NCBI GenBank assembly: GCA_021234155.1
Contig: JAJEKV010000085.1
Location: forward strand, 62,001-126,000
Direction of reading: 5' to 3'
DNA length: 64,000 bases
Source of the DNA: Isoetes taiwanensis
Taxonomy: Eukaryota > Streptophyta > Lycopodiopsida > Isoetales > Isoetaceae
The stretch's first letter is position 1. Each line of letters begins with the position of its first letter. The notes beneath the pieces were generated by a model. That model did not search any database and was not told the DNA's origin. It saw only the letters and a program-made list of their open reading frames with translations. The position numbers and the translations under genes are program-made. Of the stretch, positions 11,651-22,535 are shown one piece after another.

Positions 11651-13540
11651 CGAAATCTCCAAAAAGCTCTTGTGCCTGCGCCATCAAGCCTTGTTGTAGA
11701 AGAGAAGAACCAGATCTGGTGGGTAACTGGAGCCGCAAAACTAGGCAATCAGTGAAGGCTTGGAGCCGCAGTTGCTATATTGTTGTGTTGTTGTTGTTTA
11801 ATTTACAGTTAGCACCCTGTTAATCATGCCTGCCAGGGCTTGTTGTCTATTCAGCCAGCGATCTCTATGCAGCCAGCGATCTCTTACAGACTCAAACTTA
11901 TGCTATATGCCCTTGAGGACGCTTCTCTTCCATTCTTAGCATGTCTTGGTTTATCTTCTTCTTCTTCCGGAAAGCCCATGGAGCTGCTATTGCAGACACA
12001 AACCCCTGTTTTCAGATGGAATGGGTCTTGAATCTCATTCCTGAAGATCCTACAAGAGTTATATCTCAGATCCGACATGGATTTTGTCCATTCCGGCCTG
12101 CTCCGATACTTCCCAGCTTGCTCCGATTATGTTTGCTCCGATGGTTGTATATGTAGCTGCAAACAACATTACAATGACGTTTTAAATCTAAACAATTAAA
12201 CTCTAGGCTCTATAAGACACAATAAATATTATTGTAAATGATGTTTTAAATCTAAACAATTAAATTCTAGGCTCTATAAGACACAATAAATATTATTGTA
12301 ATCTTCTAACGAAATGTGCATATTATACTTCCTTTGCTTAACACTGAAGCAACACCGAAACAACTCAAAATTACATCAAAGCTGTATAAGATTTCCAATA
12401 AATCAACAAATAAATAGATGGTTGGCACAACAATGGAATAAATGGATGGATAGATACAACCCGCACACATTCTCCTATACAACCACATGGACTGCCCACC
12501 GAGAAAGTGGCCAAATATCTACAATAGTAGCCAAACTATCTAAAATAGTAGCCAAAAGAGAAATTGATTTATAGTACGTATCTATAAAAAGCAGACATTT
12601 TGACAAAAGTATTGAATGAAAAGAAGCATGTCGAATTTAGAAATGCCATTGGCATATCTAGAGGACAAATGGTGGCTAAAAGGGGAGTGTTAGAAATGGT
12701 CATCTAGCATTTGTTGGTTGCAGAATGAAGTGTCTGTTGTTAATTTAAAATGTGGATTATTTAAAAAGGGAGGGGGGAGAAGGGGAATGACGTTGGTGCA
12801 AAAAGGAGTTGAGCAGAAAGGAACGAACATGTGCAAGAAACAATGATTGATTTGGCAGACGAATCTGGCGCACCTCGAATTGGTAAATAACGAAGGGTCG
12901 AATTTGACAGGAGATGGCAAAGGCAGGCATAGAAAGAATCGAGCTGCAAAAGGCATCGTTGAAACCTTGATTGCAGTTGACATTGCCCACAGAAGAAAAC
13001 GTGGCCTCTTTCGGAATAGATCAAGATACTTTCACAAGGAATCTGAAACTTCTAGCTGCGATTTTTTGTGTATTGCATAGTCCGAGGCAATCTATTGCTA
13101 TTGCTTGCAGAATAAGTGCAGAACATCAAAGAAGCTTGAAGAGGATCGTATGTTTGCAAGTTGTTTTGATCAGTAGTTGTTTTGGAGGCAACATATCTAA
13201 AAGTTCAAAGATATATGCAATACACATGAAACTTCAATTGAAGGTGGGCAATTTCCTATATCAAATAAAATAGGAAATTACAAAAATAAGAATTACAGGG
13301 CGAGTATATTTTGGCCACGGTACAGATGGAGAGAGTGGTCTCCTTGGGGTCGCCACCCAAGGATTACGCTTGTCATTTAGTTATGCATGGAATGTGTAGT
13401 TATAGAATGTGCTAACCTTGCAGGGGGAGTATCAACGTAACAGGTAAATAACGTATTATTGTTATGCATGAATGTGAAGATCCCAATATCCCTCCCCACT
13501 TAGTCCTTGTGGACTAACCCCGGATGTTTGTTGTTATGTA
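11651..13540. other. Region without a recognisable gene
   Basis: Several overlapping open frames of 60-100 codons occur around 11840-12160 and 12690-13270, but none shows a motif. A tandem duplication is listed separately. Confidence 0.5.
12176..12302. repeat. Tandem duplication, 64-bp unit, two copies
   Basis: The unit starting 'ga.gttttaaatctaaacaat' at 12176 repeats at 12240 with two or three substitutions. Confidence 0.9.
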
Positions 13541-13542
13541 AG

Positions 13543-14044
13543 ATGGCACGTCCTGAAGCTACCATTGTACTGGACCTAGACTCTTTCGTTACCTAGTGGT
13601 TCAACGAGACTGAGAATGAACCCGCATTAATGTCCAAGGAAAGAGTCTACGAAATCATCATGGCATTGTTCAGGGAGTTGTCCTGAATATCATGGTATGA
13701 TTTTCTTGGTAAATGACAGCCTACACAAAGGGTTTCTAAACCCTGCACACACAACCGTTCCTGTTATGCCTTTCAAGGGGCAGGAAGAGGACAACTTTTT
13801 GCAGAAGTTTGTGTGTCCAGCATTGGATTACTTGTCTTCTCATACAGTAGAAAAAACAATCTCACAGCTAGACATCGCTGATGCATGGTTGGAAAAGGAG
13901 ATAGTTGCAGTGCTGGATTACTGTCTCAACAACTATCTTGACTCGGCCTATTATATCCTCAATGCTCCAGAAGAGGTACAAAGGGAGTTGTTGGGCACCA
14001 TTTCTGACGACCCTAACCACTCTGAAAACTTCAATGACTCATGA
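13543..14044 (+). pseudogene. Unrecognised protein remnant, 115-codon frame plus broken upstream part
   Basis: A frame from 13697 to the stop at 14044 encodes 115 residues. It is acidic and helix-like in its second half (VEKTISQLDIADAWLEKE, then LDYCLNNYLDSAYYILN) and ends in a polar tail. Upstream, from an ATG at 13543, a plausible coding run begins MARPEATIVLDLDSF. It is interrupted by TAG, continues WFNETENEPALMSKERVYEI, and stops again before the 115-codon frame. The composition looks like real protein and not chance, yet I do not recognise the family. It lies on the plus strand head-on to the transposase pseudogene at 14.6-16.6 kb and could be an accessory gene of that element. Confidence 0.4.
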
Positions 14045-15209
14045 AATAACCATTGTACACTACCCTTTTGTAATATATGTATGATTACTTTGTGTAATCT
14101 TGATTATTGAGTAATCTTGAGTGATGTCTCTAATACAACATAAAAATTCCAGATAAAGGTCTTCAAAATTTAAGACAAAGGTAATTGTACCACTTTTGAT
14201 TTTGCAGGAGAACAAGGAAAGTAGTTTCTGTGGACATGGTTGATAAACCACCTAGTCCCCGTGCAAAGGCTGCGGATAGCCAGGAGACACCACTTTTTTG
14301 GGGGCAGGGAGATCATGGGGCAGGTGCATCTCAGCATGAACGTCAACACTCGCCATCACCGACCAGCAAAGCCACAGCACATGACAACAGTGTTCAGCAC
14401 ATGTTCAACACTGTTCTATGTTATGAATTTCAGTGTACAGTTTTCTGTAATATATATCAAGCATTGTCTCCAATACTAAAATACTCCAATACAGTAGTCC
14501 AATACTAAAAACATTGTCTCACAAGCATTGTCTCCAAGACAATCATCAAAATTTGAGACAAGTAAACAAGTAATTACAGACCTGTTAAAATGATAAAACA
14601 ACTAGGTCAAAGCATATTCAACCTTCATATGGTAGACTGTCAAGGATCATCTGGTGAATAGCCTGTTCAAGGGAAAATCTGTTGGTGCCAGGAATCTGAT
14701 TCATTTCAAACTTGATTGCTGATACGTGATGACTGTACTGGAAGGTCAGGCCTTTGTCTTCAATTAGCTCCCAACTACCATCGGGCTGGACAGCATAGTA
14801 CAAACCAGCCAATACATGTTCATCGACGCCTCGGCTTAACACATTTAACCACATAGAAATCTGCATTCTCCTGATTTCCCTCCTCGGCTACAACAACAAA
14901 GTTATCACCTTTCTCTATGTTTCCACTAAGCCATTCTCCATCACCAATGCCTCATCGATTTCGTCTTCAGTACCTTCACCAGTAGACTTATCTGGCTTTA
15001 GTGTAACATATTTCCAATTCTTCAACCTGTGCTTGTTCACACAAGATGACCAGTTTCCTTTCAAACAGTTACCACAGAAACAACTTAATCCTCTATGAGC
15101 CACCCTTGTGCTTGATTTGGCTAAGTATGTCCTGATGCTGTGTATTTCCTTGGTCCCTTCTACCCTGGCACAGTCCAGCACATCATCCTTTCCAATTAAC
15201 CAGAAGTGC

Positions 15210-15315
15210 CTGCAAAAAGCTAGCAACAAGAATTGCAGTTCACAAACAGTACAGAGGCACAATACAACATTACACAGCAGATAAAAGCAGATGAAAGCAC
15301 GTAAAAGCATATTAC
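15210..15315 (-). other. Intron of the DDE-type transposase pseudogene
   Basis: Donor ATCAAAAG|GTAATATG and acceptor TTTTTGCAG|GCACTTC on the minus strand. Splicing joins the HGKG-box exon to the RHFWLIGKDD exon in frame, supporting a genuinely spliced origin. Confidence 0.6.
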
Positions 15316-16293
15316 CTTTTGATGTCCCCGTTGCTGGCACCTTCATTCCAACGAGTAGCAAATTCACATGCATCACCAGCACCCCTAAATCTCACTCCAT
15401 CATACTTGAGCTGTTCTCTAGTGAATGCACCCTTAAGAACTGCCCCCTGCCCATCATGCTCCCCCTTACCATGGGCTGTCCTAGGTCCCAAAGAAATTCT
15501 ATACTATTTCCTTCCCTAGCTCATGGTGATATCTTGGTAAGAAATAGAATGGCCGGGCAGATTTGAATTGGCTAGAACAACCATCTGACCAAACTATATG
15601 CCTGGAGAATTCTACACCATTTGATACAAGCCATGAATTGTGCTTTCTAAGACAGTGCTGCACAAAAAGAGTGTCATGAATCTTGTCATCACTTAAGTAA
15701 AAATGGGTTTCCTTCAATAGCTTTCTGATCCCAGAGTTGTTGTCCATCCTATACGTGATGTGGACGAGAATTGTTATCTGGTCATTGTGCCAATACTGGC
15801 TTTGAACCTTCCTTTGTATTTTTATGCTGTAATTCTCTGCAAAATCAATTACAGAAACAATGGTGCCATCTTGGATATTGTCCAGGCAACTTCTGAATTG
15901 CATGGCCTGCCATCTAGCCCTGTAATTGTGTGGCATGAATATCTTCAATGTGGAACACAGATATGAAATGAAATCCTTCACTGTCGTTCTCTTGTAAGAC
16001 AATCTAAGGACTGGCTTTGGTCCTTTCTTTTTTTTCCCCTTGCCATTTGAGGTCTCGTCTTGTCTTTGCAGACTTGATTGTGGTCCCACCACTACCTTGG
16101 ATTTCTTACTTTTTGTTTCCCTTCTTCTCGGCTTGTCTTTGCAGCCTTCAGTTTGTGTCCCACCAGCTACCTTGGATTTCTTACTTTTGTTTCCCTTCTT
16201 GGTGGCATTGGATCTTTTCTTTCTTCTGCCACCCGGCACTTCCTTGGTAACGCAGTCTGCAACTCCACCAGCTTCTTCTGTCTCCACTGGAAT

Positions 16294-16412
16294 CTGTAAC
16301 AAGGTTTGTAGCATAAAACAGAAGATTAGCACATTTTGAAAGCACAAAAGCAGTATTCAGCGGACGACAGCACATAGCAGCATGTTTCAGCATGCAATAA
16401 AGAGAGTATTAC
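16294..16412 (-). other. Intron of the DDE-type transposase pseudogene
   Basis: Donor GAAAAG|GTAATACT and acceptor TTACAG|ATTCCAGT on the minus strand join the zinc-finger exon to the basic linker. Confidence 0.6.
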
Positions 16413-16579
16413 CTTTTCAAACGCTTTCCATTCAAGCAAGAACTCATGATTCTCTCTTTCTCTTGGACATATAGGCAGACATTTTATACCACACTTCTGA
16501 CATTTCTGCATTAAGCAATCATGTTTATACCATTCTTCACCCTCGCTCTTGTTGCAAACCACAGCCTGAGGCAACCCCA

Positions 16580-17429
16580 AATTGAGGCCCAAGACCTGGA
16601 GAGTGATGGGGAATCTTCTTCCGGGGGTAGCTCTAGCGACTCCTCCTCGGTCACCTCCGAGGAGGGGGAAGACCAAAGGGATCACTGAGATACTTGCGTA
16701 AGTTGCCAAACATGATCTCAAGGATTGGAATCAGGAGGATCGGCAGATGGGTCGGCAGATGGGTCCAAGGCAGAGATGGCAACATGCATTAAGGTGGATC
16801 GGTAGATGGGTCCAAGGCAGAGATGGCAACATGCATTAATGGTTTCTCATATAACTGGGATGCAAAGCTTGGATTTCAAGGTTCTGAAGGCCAATTTCCA
16901 TCAGGGTCTTCTGGTTTTTAGATTAACATAGCAGTTTAACAAGAAGGTTTCACAAGAAGGATTCTTTCTTGGGACTGGGTTTTGGATCACAGGCAGGTGG
17001 CGGCTATGCTTCAAAAACTCTGCTCTACACAATCTGACCCCAATCAGACTGCAAAATCAAGACATAGATCAAATCCCCACTTGAGTTTTGGCTTTGGACT
17101 CTTTTTCCTTGCTCTGCTTCCAATTTGCTCAGCCCCAACCGATTCTCTTTCCTCCTCCTTTTGCCCATCCGACCAACTCCTTTTGCTTCTTATATGCTTG
17201 CCAAGGGAACCTGATTCTTCACCCCTATTTTATGGTGCTCACGTTTTTTGCATTTAGGTTATTAAGGTTTTAAATAACCTTAGCTAAGTTCTTATGTAAA
17301 TTTAAATGTCGCCCCTCCAACGCACCCATAGAAGCATATCAACACTGATTTGCACAATCCGATACTGACACAATTCTTCTACTAAAACATGCGATTATAG
17401 GCTAGTCTAAGCCACTGGGTTCGTTACAT
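16580..17429 (-). mobile_element. Chromovirus LTR-like segment and short internal scrap
   Basis: On the minus strand, sequence directly after the chromodomain stop contains a purine-rich stretch and then TGTAACGAACCCAGTGG at about 17429, a typical LTR start. At 16690-16715 the minus strand encodes FGNLRKYLSDP, a scrap of the same chromovirus C-terminal region, so the LTR probably ends between 16715 and 16900. The far boundary is not resolved. A near-tandem duplicated phrase (ggatcggcagatgggtccaa ...) sits at 16738-16835. Confidence 0.45.
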
Positions 17430-17445
17430 TCTCACCTTGTAAAAA

Positions 17446-17812
17446 TTAATTCATGTCCTCATGAGTTATGGGAAAGGTCGGATATAACTTCTTGCACTTG
17501 TCAGCATCTTCCCATGTCGCATCTTCTTGCGGATATCCTGCCCATTGCACTAGGTATTTCTCGATGGTGTGATTCCTCAGTACTCTAGTATCAACTCGCA
17601 AAATTGTTTGAGGCTTTACTGCAAGTGTCTCTTCTACTGCAGCCATGTTATCCTGTGGCAGTATATGTGATGGATCACTGAGATACTTGCATAAGTTGCC
17701 AACACGGAATACATTATGGACCTTGACGTCGATAGGCACTTCTTAACGGTATGCAGCCTTGCCGATCCTCTGTATGATTTTAAAAGGACCTGCATATCTA
17801 AAAGCACAATTT
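17446..17812 (-). pseudogene. Chromovirus (Ty3/gypsy) integrase C-terminus with chromodomain, truncated
   Basis: Minus strand. About 17740-17812 encodes YAGPFKIIQRIGKAAYR, a stop, then EVPIDVKVHNVFRVGN, the integrase C-terminal fold that precedes 'FHVSxLKKY'. Next comes CKYLSDPSHILPQ and a chromodomain-like segment: EKYLVQWAGYPQEDATWED. The aromatic/acidic 'VQWxGYPxExATWE' pattern is diagnostic of plant chromoviruses. It is cut off upstream at about 17812, exactly where the palindrome-rich locus begins, so that locus may have inserted here. One in-frame TAA breaks it. Confidence 0.82.
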
Positions 17813-17890
17813 CATTAAAATGAGAAATTTCGTGATTCCAATTAGGGACGAAAATCCTTTTTAGTCCTTTTTTGACGTTTTTTGAGCAAT

Positions 17891-17946
17891 TATGGCGCCA
17901 TTTAGCAAAAAAATGCATCTAAAGTGCCAAATATTGGCGCCATTAA
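17891..17946. repeat. Two palindrome half-sites (ATGGCGCCATT type) past the 3' end of the ParB-like gene
   Basis: TATGGCGCCATTTA at about 17891-17904 and TATTGGCGCCATTA at about 17932-17945 carry the GGCGCC core of the 22-bp palindrome family seen in the intron and upstream region of the neighbouring gene. Confidence 0.6.
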
Positions 17947-19652
17947 AAATACTGACAGTACATTAAATGAAGTTAAAGAAACATGAGATCACAAAATCAG
18001 TAAAAATTTCCAAATTCAGAGATCTGCATATCCATAAATTTGCCACAACAGGCAAGGACTCGGAAGAGATAGTCTGTTTACAAAAGTATTATTGTACAAC
18101 TTACATTATAGTCACAAAAAAAATTCAGGCTATGCAGCAGGATCAGGGTCCGCATCGCCAGTGCCATGGCTAGAAGAAGCACCCATAGGATCTCCTTGAA
18201 AGCTCTCGAACGCTGTGGCAGTGAAATTGGGATCATCAAGAATGTCCAGATTGAATTGTGTATTCTTGATCACATCATAGTCCACATCGGGTTGAGCTTC
18301 AGGCATCACTGAATTTGGTGGATCTACAGCTTCTTCAACAACACCACCTTGTCTCTCTGTCACAGGAATTGCTGCGATGATAGGATTCAGTAGGCGGTCA
18401 AGCCTACCAAGAATGCCCTGTGGCACTGCTGCTTAACCGGGTCACTTTCGAACACAATGCAAAATCTCTTATTTATCAATGAAGCCCGGCCAAACGAACC
18501 ACAGGAGAAGTAATCAAACACTCCTGTTCCTGGCAGTACCATTTTCTGCACGAGGTAGGAGCATGTGGCAGGCCCCAGCTGGTTTCTCATGATTATAGCT
18601 GTACCTGAATCTGCTGTTGCAGAGCTTCCCGGCCATAGCCTCGATCTCCCCGTCTGCGTCTTCTTCATTAGGTACTGGAACTGGTGGCAGTTCTTGAGGA
18701 TGATCGGCAAACGGGAATCTGAGGTCAATTTCATCGATAGGATCACCAGCAGTAGTGCATGGGGCTCCTGAACTCCTGTGGCAGGCGGATTCTTGTATTC
18801 GTCCTCATACATGCCAATAAAAACTCTGGATCTGGAATCCAGATTATCCAACACAGATGAAATAAAAAAGTTATGCTCTGGCCTTGCGAAGCACACTATC
18901 CAGAAAGAATCAGCTGTGGTGTTCTTTGTATTAAAAAAGTTAGATAGTGTGGTTTTGTCCCACATTGGAGTTATGCCTCTAGTGTCCAGGACTATCAAGG
19001 ATGCTGGTACAGGAGTGCAAACAACTTGCCCCCTGCTGTCAGTTAGTTCAACTTCGCAACGGAAGTCTTCAGTATCCTCTCTCTGCAAGACAGCATTGCG
19101 TATAAATCTTGCCAAGGCAGGTGGCACGTTACCGAAAACTCCTTCCTTGGTCACTCCAACTTCAACCCACTTACTATGCAAGGTGGCCATGGAAATCAAG
19201 TCGGTATCCTCGAAGCCCGCCACGGCAGTACGGAGATCAGTGAAGGATGTGAACTTCTTCGGAAAATTATCCTTCACATATTCAAAAATCTCCTTCTTCA
19301 AGAACGATATAGATCGTAGTGTCTTTGCCCTTGTCTTGAAGAATTGCTTATCTGTATAATCAGTGGTGACCTTCACGTAGGTCTTTCCATCCAGCACTTC
19401 CTGGAACAAAATCCGACAGTCTTCATAGTCGAGACCCCTCATGCACCTCAGGTAGGTCTGACTGAAGTAGTCACACTCTTTTGCCCAGTTACAGGTAATA
19501 GTTTGTCCCTTATTATCTGTTAGCTTGCAAGATTTCCACAAGTTCCATAGGGACATGAATAGCTGAAAAATATCCTCTGGCATGAAGACCCACTGGTTGA
19601 AATCTTTCGGTTGCTTACCACGCATGGTAACTTCAGCCAAAGCCAGATAATG

Positions 19653-19807
19653 CTGGAAACAAGAAGAAGTTAGTCTTGAATGTAAATGATTATGAAATGG
19701 CGCCGTGGCGCCATTTGGTGAGGAAATGGCGCCGTGGCGCCATTTCGTGAGGAAATGGCACCACGGCGCCATTTGCTAATCTTGCCAACAATTAAAACAC
19801 GATGTAC
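19653..19807 (-). other. Intron holding three tandem palindromes
   Basis: Donor CATACAAG|GTACATCG and acceptor TTTCCAG|CATTATC on the minus strand; both flanking frames are kept in phase 0. Most of its 155 bp is the palindrome array. Confidence 0.75.
19695..19774. repeat. Tandem array of three 22-bp palindromes, period 29
   Basis: Copies at 19695-19716, 19724-19745 and 19753-19774 each have the form ATGGCGCC-GT-GGCGCCAT with AAs and TTs outside, separated by 7-bp spacers ending TGAGG. The third carries GGCACCACGGCGCC. Confidence 0.9.
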
Positions 19808-21249
19808 CTTGTATGGTTCTGAGCGTGATTGCCCGCGTCCCGATGGATCAGGCTTCCCGCAAAGAGGATATTGTTGCCGCAGGTGGGTTATTTTATCAAT
19901 GTAAGGCTCCTTGAAGATAGTCTTGGCAGCGATATCATTGACTTCACAACTGAGCTGCAGGCACTCTTGCTCGTTGACCGTGCCAGACAAGACTCGGCAA
20001 TTCCGATACTCATAAATCTTTTCCATTTGTTCTTGGGACTTTGCTGTGCCGAGTCTTCTACATACAAGCTGAGCGGCCATAACAGAATGATTACCATTCA
20101 CTATGTAATAGTGCATCCCATGAGGTCATCCTCAGTTTTCCAAGGGTGCAGTTTCTTTGTGAGGGGATTGAATGGAATCACGTCCGCAGGAGTAAACACC
20201 GGATGTGGGTCTCTTTGAAAGGATTCCACTAAGGTCTTCACATGCTCCATATTTCTTGGCCTAGATGTCAGATTTGCAGGCCCTTGATATAGGCTGAACA
20301 CGTTTACCTTAAGATTTGCAGGCACCTCGAGCAAGTGCTGAGCTATTCTTAATGTAAGCCTGCACTCCTTGGGCTCCTTGGGCTTGACCCTTTTGGCCGG
20401 TGTGCCTGCAGAATCCTGGATATGTGATGGGCTTGGAGGAATGGCACCACCACTTCTGGCCTGCTCGTCGCTCCTCTCCTTCCATCTTGGGCTTCCAGCA
20501 GGATTAGGAGTCTGAGTCTCTCTCCTTTGTTTTTTAGGTGTCCTCTCTTTCTCGGAGGTCTCTGGCCTGTGCTTCTTCTTCTTCTTTTTCCCTTCCATTT
20601 CCTCTGGCTCCCCTTCCTTTCCCTCCTTTTCCTGTCCCGCCTTTCCTTCCTTCTCCCTTTCCCGTCCCTTTCCTTGTCTTTCTTTTCCTTGTCCTTCTTT
20701 TCTTTCTTTTCCTTCTTTTCTTTCTTTTCCTTCTAAGGATCTTCGTGATCCTTTCTCTTAACTTTCCGCTTGCCCGCCGCCTTTCCTTCCTCAGTTTCCT
20801 GGCCAACATCCTCAGTAGCAGATGAGGAGTCTTTTTCGGCTGCAGCTGCAGCTACCTCCTTAGTTTGTCTTGTTTTCTTCCTGCTAACTGTTTTTAGCCA
20901 GGCCGTGTCCACAATGACGGGTAGTTTCTGCTGGGCTAATGCCTTGACAACGAATGAAGGCGAGTTTTTTGACTCGTTCATACGATTGCGAAGAATCATA
21001 AAGCCCCTCAAGATTTCTTGTGGACCTTTGATGTCAGCTTCTTCAAAGCTGTTGTATGATGGCAGCGCCCAGCCTTGCTTCTTCGCCAAACCAGCTACAT
21101 TTGCAATACTAGCAGACATTACAGTGGGATCATAAAACTTCCAGTCCATATAGTAGACAATTATTCTCTGCTGCATAGTATCCTCACAGACCACCCGGAT
21201 CCAATCATCGCGACCGCTCTTGGTAACCATCTTCATGTTGACCAAGATA

Positions 21250-21480
21250 CCCTACCGTAAATTCCGGTGATTAAACATGTCTCCTTTATAAGCGGTGAGC
21301 TCTCTTGAGTCTCCTTTTCGAGCTGTAGGGCAGAGTTGCTCACCGCATTATTTCCATGCACCGGTTTACGTATGCAGTCGGCATGATGATAGTCTGGTCG
21401 GATTGAAATTGTATTTCCGGACGTAATATAGCTGCAACAAAGAGGCATCATTAACAAAGAGGCATCGATAACTCTGGTTG
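21250..21480. other. Putative upstream region of the ParB-like gene
   Basis: Lies between the first recognised coding segment and the palindrome array. No clear TATA box or further exon could be assigned. Confidence 0.3.
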
Positions 21481-22535
21481 GAACAAGCAGGCAGACCAGA
21501 CGACTAAGCAAATGGCGCCATGGCGCCATTTGCATCTGAGTTCAGTGCATAAGCACATGGAAGCAGTTCGAATGCATTTCCCTGCGTTTGGTCGCAGAGG
21601 CCTCCACCCAGTCCGAGCCCCTCCCCTTCGCAATATTCGAGGAAGATGGTTCGAAGGAGAGTGTCTCTGAGAGTGCACTACAGAACGCAACACAATGAGA
21701 AGCAAGCTACCAAGAAAATGGCGCGATGGCGCCATTTGGTTGGTAGATTGGTTCTTATTGCTGATACATATATGAATGCTTCTGTGTTTATGCACTGAAC
21801 TGATGGAAATGGAGCCATGGCGCCATTTGCTTAGTCGTCTGGTTTTAACAAGCAGGCAGACCAGACGACTAGGCAAATGGCGCCATCGTGCCATTTGCAA
21901 GTTCAGTGCATAAGCACATGGAAGCAGTTCGAATGCATTTCCCTGCGTTTGGTCGCATGTGCCTCCACCCAGTCCGAGCCCCTCCCCTTCGCAATATTCG
22001 AGGAAGATGGTTCGAAGGAGAGTGGCTCTGACTGGGTCGAGGCACCTGCGACTCGTAGGAGAGTGCACTACAGAACGCAACACAATGAGAAGCAATCTAC
22101 CAAGCAAATGGCGCGATGGCGCCATTTGGTTGGTAGATTGGTTCTTATTGCTAATACGTATGTGAATGATTCTGTGTTTATGCACTGGACTGATGCAAAT
22201 GACGCCATTTGCATCTGAGTCCGGTGCATAAACACATGGAAGCAGTTCGATTGCACTTCCTCGTTTGTGCGAGGCCTCCACCAGTCCGGCCCCTCCCCTT
22301 CGCAATATTCGAGGAAGATGGTTCGAAGGAGAGTAGCTCCGGGCCCAGGCATCTCTATGACTTGGATTATAGGAGAATGCACTACAGAATGCAACACAAT
22401 AAGAAGCAATCTACCAAGCAAATGCCTCAATGCCATTTACTTGGTAGATTGCTTCTTACTGCTAATGCATATGCGAATGCTTCCATTAGTGTTTATGGAC
22501 TGGACTCAGATACAAATGGCGCCATGGTGCGATTT
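21476..22535. repeat. Three tandem ~350-bp units with nested inverted repeats centred on the 22-bp palindrome
   Basis: Palindrome cores ATGGCGCC..GGCGCCAT lie at 21510-21531 (perfect), 21716-21737, 21807-21828, 21875-21896, 22106-22127, 22197-22210 (short), 22420-22438 and 22514-22535. They alternate between two flank types. In one, CCAGACGACTA.GCAA is on the left and its inverse on the right. In the other, GCAATCTACCAAGC is on the left and its inverse on the right. Between them, blocks such as 'cccctccccttcgcaatatt' and 'gagaagca.' repeat, giving about three units (21476-21848, 21845-22200, 22195-22535). Long open frames across it on the minus strand merely translate the palindrome (WRHGAI, MAPWRH) and are not treated as genes. 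Confidence 0.85.

Larger units (their letters stand above)
14618..16570 (-). pseudogene. DDE-type transposase-like pseudogene with introns
   Basis: In minus-strand order: a Cys-rich finger (CLMQKCQKCGIKCLPICP, about 16500) ending LLEWKAFEK at a GT donor; an intron at 16294-16412; a long basic Lys/Ser-rich linker; then DFAENYSIKIQ and SQYWHNDQITILVH (about 15800-15850), SDGCSSQFK (about 15562-15590) and AHGKGEHDGQGAVLK (about 15449-15475). The spacing of Asp (DFAENY), Asp (SDGC) and the acidic HGKGEHDG box fits an RNase H-fold DDE transposase/integrase-like protein. A second intron, 15210-15315, has good GT-AG ends. The C-terminal part contains CFCGNCLKGNW (a second Zn site) and ends near 14618. 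At least one in-frame stop and three frameshifts disrupt it. I know similar hypothetical proteins from non-seed plants and animals but not an agreed family name. Confidence 0.65.
18130..21245 (-). pseudogene. ParB-like domain plus permuted DNA-methyltransferase-like protein, spliced and frameshifted
   Basis: Minus strand. Part 1 (21245-20733) encodes 170 residues of unknown fold. A Lys/Glu tract follows (about 20730-20600). Next comes a segment ending FTPADVIPFNP (about 20150), then YYIVNGNHSVMAAQLV and VNEQECLQLSCEVNDIA (19900-20110). This pair resembles the ParB 'xVxGHHRxxAA' and 'xExxLxxxENxxR' boxes. A clean GT-AG intron (19653-19807, phase 0) leads to the long exon. Near its end LVQKMVLPGTGVFDYFS followed by CGSFGRA and CIVFESD (about 18440-18550) looks like the SAM-binding motif I/II of circularly permuted DNA methyltransferases. 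LIVLDTRGITPMWD may be the place of the catalytic DPPY box, here DTRG. If so, it is catalytically dead. Single-base frameshifts at about 20740, 20105 and 18425 break it. The protein ends at 18130. Domain calls are motif-based only. Confidence 0.55.

Noticed and set aside
16017-16339. Overlapping plus-strand frames rich in Phe, Leu, Ser and Pro
   Set aside because: They are the antisense of the Lys/Ser-rich linker of the DDE-type transposase pseudogene.
18565-19359. A 193-codon plus-strand frame at about 18.78-19.36 kb
   Set aside because: It is antisense to the methyltransferase-like exon, which has motif and splice support on the minus strand.
20534-20809. A Lys/Arg-rich 91-codon frame on the minus strand
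   Set aside because: It is the out-of-frame reading of the purine tract between two segments of the ParB-like gene. The alternative frame continues into the downstream segment.
21451-22305. A 284-codon minus-strand open frame across the palindrome array
   Set aside because: It only translates the repeated palindrome and its flanks (WRHGAI/MAPSRH repeats). Its length follows from repeat periodicity, not from coding constraint.
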